DNA of 64,000 nucleotides from Bacteroidetes bacterium GWF2_43_63 (lineage in GTDB: Bacteria; Bacteroidota; Bacteroidia; Bacteroidales; DTU049): the NCBI GenBank assembly GCA_001769275.1, contig MEOQ01000039.1, forward strand, positions 1 through 64,000. The letters are read 5' to 3'. Shown in pieces: positions 61,901 to 64,000 of this stretch (the first letter of the stretch is position 1; each line of letters begins with the position of its first letter). The notes below the pieces were generated by a model, which did no database searches, was not told the DNA's origin, and saw only the letters and a program-made list of their open reading frames with translations. The position numbers and the translations under genes were made by a program.

Positions 61901-64000
61901 CATACGATTGCTTTCGGCCTCAACAATCTTGGCTTTGGAGTTGGGGTTTCGAATGATATTGATGGAGAAGTGAGAAATGTAACAACCCCGGAAATGGGTG
62001 CCGACGAATTCACACCCCCATTGCAGGAAGCTGGCATTGTATCGCACCTTTCACCAATGGGTGGATGCGGACTTGCTATGGAAAGCATTGGAATTCAAAT
62101 TGCCTGCAATGGCTTGAATGCTATTAATGGAAACCTGACAGCCTACTACTCGGTCGATGGCGGAACGCCAGTCTCGCAGGCGATTTCCACACAGATTCTG
62201 TCCGGCGACACTCTAGACTTCACTTTCTCAACGCTGGCCGACCTTTCAGTCGGGGCGACAGATCATGTTTTCGAAATCAACACCTGGATTGCCTTGACCG
62301 GTGACCCGATTGCTGCAAACGACACACTTTTATTTTCTGTTACTTCGCTGCATAGTCCAGCTCCGGTTGTGGTTTCAAATGCAACAATACCTTATGGAAC
62401 AGCTGCAACACTAACAGCAACCAGCACCGACACCATTCAGTGGTATGCAGATCCTGCACTAATTACCCTGCTTGAAACCGGTACTTCCTATACGACACCC
62501 GTTCTGTATGACACCACAATTTATTTTGTTGCATCTACCTCTGGTGTAAAATATAATTACACTTTTGAAACAGATCTTCAGGGTTGGTCTGCGTTGGCTC
62601 CCTGCGCCAGTTACACCACATACAACTGGGGCTGGAATTCAGATGCCGGCGTTGGGACCGCGCTTATGGTTGACCAATCAAGCTCATCGGGAGCCATGCT
62701 GCTCTCGCCAGTATTTAATGTTTTTGGGACGGATGTTTCACTGACATTCACACACCGCTTCGAAACCGAAAGCTGTTGTGACCACGGTTATGTTGCATAC
62801 CGATTGGATGGCGGAGCCTGGAATCAGTTTGAACCAAGCACCGGAGGCTATAATTATGATGACGGATTGAATGTTGATCCGGCCATTGGCTCGTGCAATT
62901 ATTATGAACCTGCAGCTGGTGTTTTTTCCGGGAGTTCAGGTTATATGACAACTTCCGGGCAAATACTGCTGAACGGAGGAACTCAACTCGAAATTGCTTT
63001 TGTGTTTTCATCTGATGGAAGCGTAGGTGCAGAAGGTTGGTTCATTGATGAAGTTACTGTAGAAAAGGCCGGATGCCCCGGTCAGGTTAAGCCGGATACA
63101 GTTTTCGTTACCGGTGCTCCATCCGTCGATGTTGGTGTAATCGCGATTGATTCGCCAAACGATGGAATTGATCTAACAAACAATGAAACGGTTACTGTTC
63201 GCGTGAAAAATTACGGAACTACTGCTGCTTCAAACATTCCGGTTAACTATACCATTAATGCCGGCACTGCTGTTACCGGAAGCATTGCAGGACCAGTTAA
63301 TCCAGGCGATACCGCAACCTACACATTCGCTGCAGGAGCAAACCTCAGCACATTTGCAACCTATGAAATTGCTGCATACACTACTCTCTCCGGCGATCTG
63401 TATCCAGTCAACGACACTGTTAAGAAACAGGTTGTAAATTCTCCTCTGACTTATTGTGAATCATATGCCGAAAACGCAGGTGACGAAGATATAGGCAATG
63501 TGACCCTGAGTGGATTGAACAACACGTCTCCTACACCTTACAGCGGCACTTATACCGATTATACAACTACCGTGGCTCCTGCTTATCTCGCGCTGGGACA
63601 GACTTATCCGATATCAATCACCGTTGTTACAGGAGGCAGTGACTATTCAGGTTACAGTGAAGTATATATTGATTATAACCACGATGGTGTTTTTACCGAA
63701 CCCGCAGAACTTGCATTCGGATCGGCATATACAACCCAGCCTCAGGTGCTCACCGGCAATATAACCGTACCGCTCACCGCGGTGTCAGGAACAACTACCA
63801 TGCGTGTTGTTGTCCAGGAAAGCAACGATGCAGCGGAAACTGAACCATGTAATGTTTACTACTATGGTGAGACCGAAGATTACCTTGTAACTATCGCCCC
63901 GCAAATTCCCGATGATGCAGGTGTGGTTTCCATTGATTCTCCCGACTACATTCAGGCCGAAAATTCACTGGTCCCTGTTGTTGTTACTGTTCGCAACTTT
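58934..64000 (+). CDS. Giant multidomain surface protein 2, 3' end outside the window
   Basis: An open frame from ATG 58934 to the window edge, 1689 codons without a stop as far as I checked (the frame is consistent at 60422 and 63902). It is a close paralogue of the preceding gene: signal peptide (MKYFILSLLALVFAVSAAKSQ) and the same NEDFESAPYDLTSSG and EFKQICKIES opening. Rough domains: anchor-J-like 21-205; Ig-like 206-310; beta domain 311-480; CARDB 488-592; one beta-helix 593-1031; a GGCGL-type CARDB-like unit; Ig-like from about 1139; MAM-like 1203-1386; CARDB about 1400-1500; GEVED 1506-1654 (DYNHDGVFTEPAE); then another CARDB, cut off. It lacks the second CARDB/beta-helix module of protein 1. 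A T9SS tail is expected beyond the window. Confidence 0.85.
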   Translation, partial: MKYFILSLLALVFAVSAAKSQTIVLNEDFESAPYDLTSSGPIAWGINSRLHASGSFSDTCTLGLTSTSYLTTPAFSTTGNTSVVLEFKQICKIESGDAGQIEYSIDGGATWTLVTISNYLGVGSFASNKFTEFSYPTTWAAGVGATVPQNTWWKTEQFDLSGLVGNQASVKIRFKLSDGNNNGANQRTGWSLDDVKVTIAPSELIPPTITLLPLIYQDTVFVNGPFEIKAAISDASGIASATLSYSINGGASTNVPMTVILADTFHATIPAQAYNTRIDYTISAIDAALAANTGSTTGNWFFVKKPAPVAIIGTGTASGYEVPVNAFYDYSWSEQIYTATEIGMSGIIDSIFFQVASTPTPFIMPNQDIYISSSPVSEFLTSAFPDTTQMTRIFTGTYTFTATGWAKIPVTVPYFYDGTGNIHIVWINKDGDYDYTYPEFYYTTTTGNLTQYDSQDYSFPSGAGTLSTDRPNLKIAFRSNNNSNDVAMHQITEPFSTPTPTTGTPYPVKTIFRNLGANTVTSLTLNWSVDGILQTPYPWTGSLLQDQNSAEILLGNVTFTGQGSHQIKVWSSLPNGVADEGPVNDTILKNYFVCNTLLAGNYTINPVVPTGGANFQYFADAVGALSNCGISDTTVFNIVPGTYTTLISLPEIPGAGPNANVTFQSSTGVATDVVLQNTATSSSDNYIFNLNGTDYFSIRNLSIQALGATHARCIALSSGCENIIIEGNNIAGANALMQDNNLDLIFKLTSSNDSNIVIRNNNLQYGSTAMNLITDFAGLSHNISITGNTITDYYYAGIQVEYCSGITIDTNIVSSGNTSDYAFGVNVYESDNVDIRMNRIYNAKYAALYLFAVTNSAADRGSIINNFVSAGGTGDAYGIYFYECTNFNVYHNSVNCYSSGSNLDYAFYSNYGVDNEIFNNIFANTGSGYAIGLNNFSDTANYNNLYTTGSNLAVFDYNDYANLASYQTASAMDANSISSNPIFISNTELHTIAFGLNNLGFGVGVSNDIDGEVRNVTTPEMGADEFTPPLQEAGIVSHLSPMGGCGLAMESIGIQIACNGLNAINGNLTAYYSVDGGTPVSQAISTQILSGDTLDFTFSTLADLSVGATDHVFEINTWIALTGDPIAANDTLLFSVTSLHSPAPVVVSNATIPYGTAATLTATSTDTIQWYADPALITLLETGTSYTTPVLYDTTIYFVASTSGVKYNYTFETDLQGWSALAPCASYTTYNWGWNSDAGVGTALMVDQSSSSGAMLLSPVFNVFGTDVSLTFTHRFETESCCDHGYVAYRLDGGAWNQFEPSTGGYNYDDGLNVDPAIGSCNYYEPAAGVFSGSSGYMTTSGQILLNGGTQLEIAFVFSSDGSVGAEGWFIDEVTVEKAGCPGQVKPDTVFVTGAPSVDVGVIAIDSPNDGIDLTNNETVTVRVKNYGTTAASNIPVNYTINAGTAVTGSIAGPVNPGDTATYTFAAGANLSTFATYEIAAYTTLSGDLYPVNDTVKKQVVNSPLTYCESYAENAGDEDIGNVTLSGLNNTSPTPYSGTYTDYTTTVAPAYLALGQTYPISITVVTGGSDYSGYSEVYIDYNHDGVFTEPAELAFGSAYTTQPQVLTGNITVPLTAVSGTTTMRVVVQESNDAAETEPCNVYYYGETEDYLVTIAPQIPDDAGVVSIDSPDYIQAENSLVPVVVTVRNF

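Overview
The window is chromosomal DNA of a member of the phylum Bacteroidota, probably an environmental Bacteroidales-like organism; I cannot place it more precisely. Three things support this. First, the Bacteroidota -7 promoter element TAnnTTTG recurs just upstream of many genes on both strands. Second, several secreted proteins carry, or appear to carry, type IX secretion (T9SS) C-terminal sorting domains. Third, the gene families are typical of the phylum: OstA-like protein, DUF2027/Smr, GH3, viroplasmin-RNase H, DUF6252, and PepSY-like repeat proteins. No phage, IS transposase, CRISPR array or plasmid backbone was found. There is one tRNA (His) and no rRNA.

Layout. Positions 1-2.8 kb hold the truncated end of a secreted protein gene and a secreted sialidase, both on minus. 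2.9-5.9 kb encodes an SNF2-type helicase. 6-9.5 kb has two small exported proteins, a 217-bp imperfect palindrome, and a minus-strand operon of a head-GIN (DUF2807) lipoprotein with two outer-membrane beta-barrel proteins. 9.8-13.8 kb holds three secreted surface proteins. 14.2-16.8 kb has an RlmI-like rRNA methyltransferase and a MORN-repeat protein whose C-terminal half resembles the gliding/T9SS protein GldN/PorN. 17.1-24.6 kb is a four-gene minus cluster: PrkA-like ATPase, YeaH/DUF444, SpoVR, and a second, different PrkA-like kinase. 25-30.6 kb has a TPR histidine kinase, a small membrane protein, DoxX, tRNA-His, PrsW, a cupin and DUF2027-Smr.

30.8-40.2 kb is a plus-strand run: RND/MMPL transporter, RmlA, a sugar epimerase, polyprenyl synthase, GltX, GH3, a LysE exporter and a tiny repeat lipoprotein. 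40.2-50.4 kb is a minus-strand run: RNase H, RlmL-like methyltransferase, DUF6252 lipoprotein, SSB, then OstA, a PepSY-repeat protein, PurA and Fur (apparently one operon), then RelA/SpoT. 50.7-64 kb holds two tandem giant surface proteins. The first is 2694 aa; the second is open to the window edge (at least 1689 codons). The first looks like the second plus one extra CARDB/beta-helix module of about 545 residues.

Candidate systems. The most system-like locus is the PrkA-like/YeaH/SpoVR/PrkA cluster with two divergent AAA+ kinases. Other leads are the GldN-like fusion, the GH3-LysE pair, a Fur-box-like operator over the fur-purA promoter, and several unexplained inverted-repeat elements between genes.
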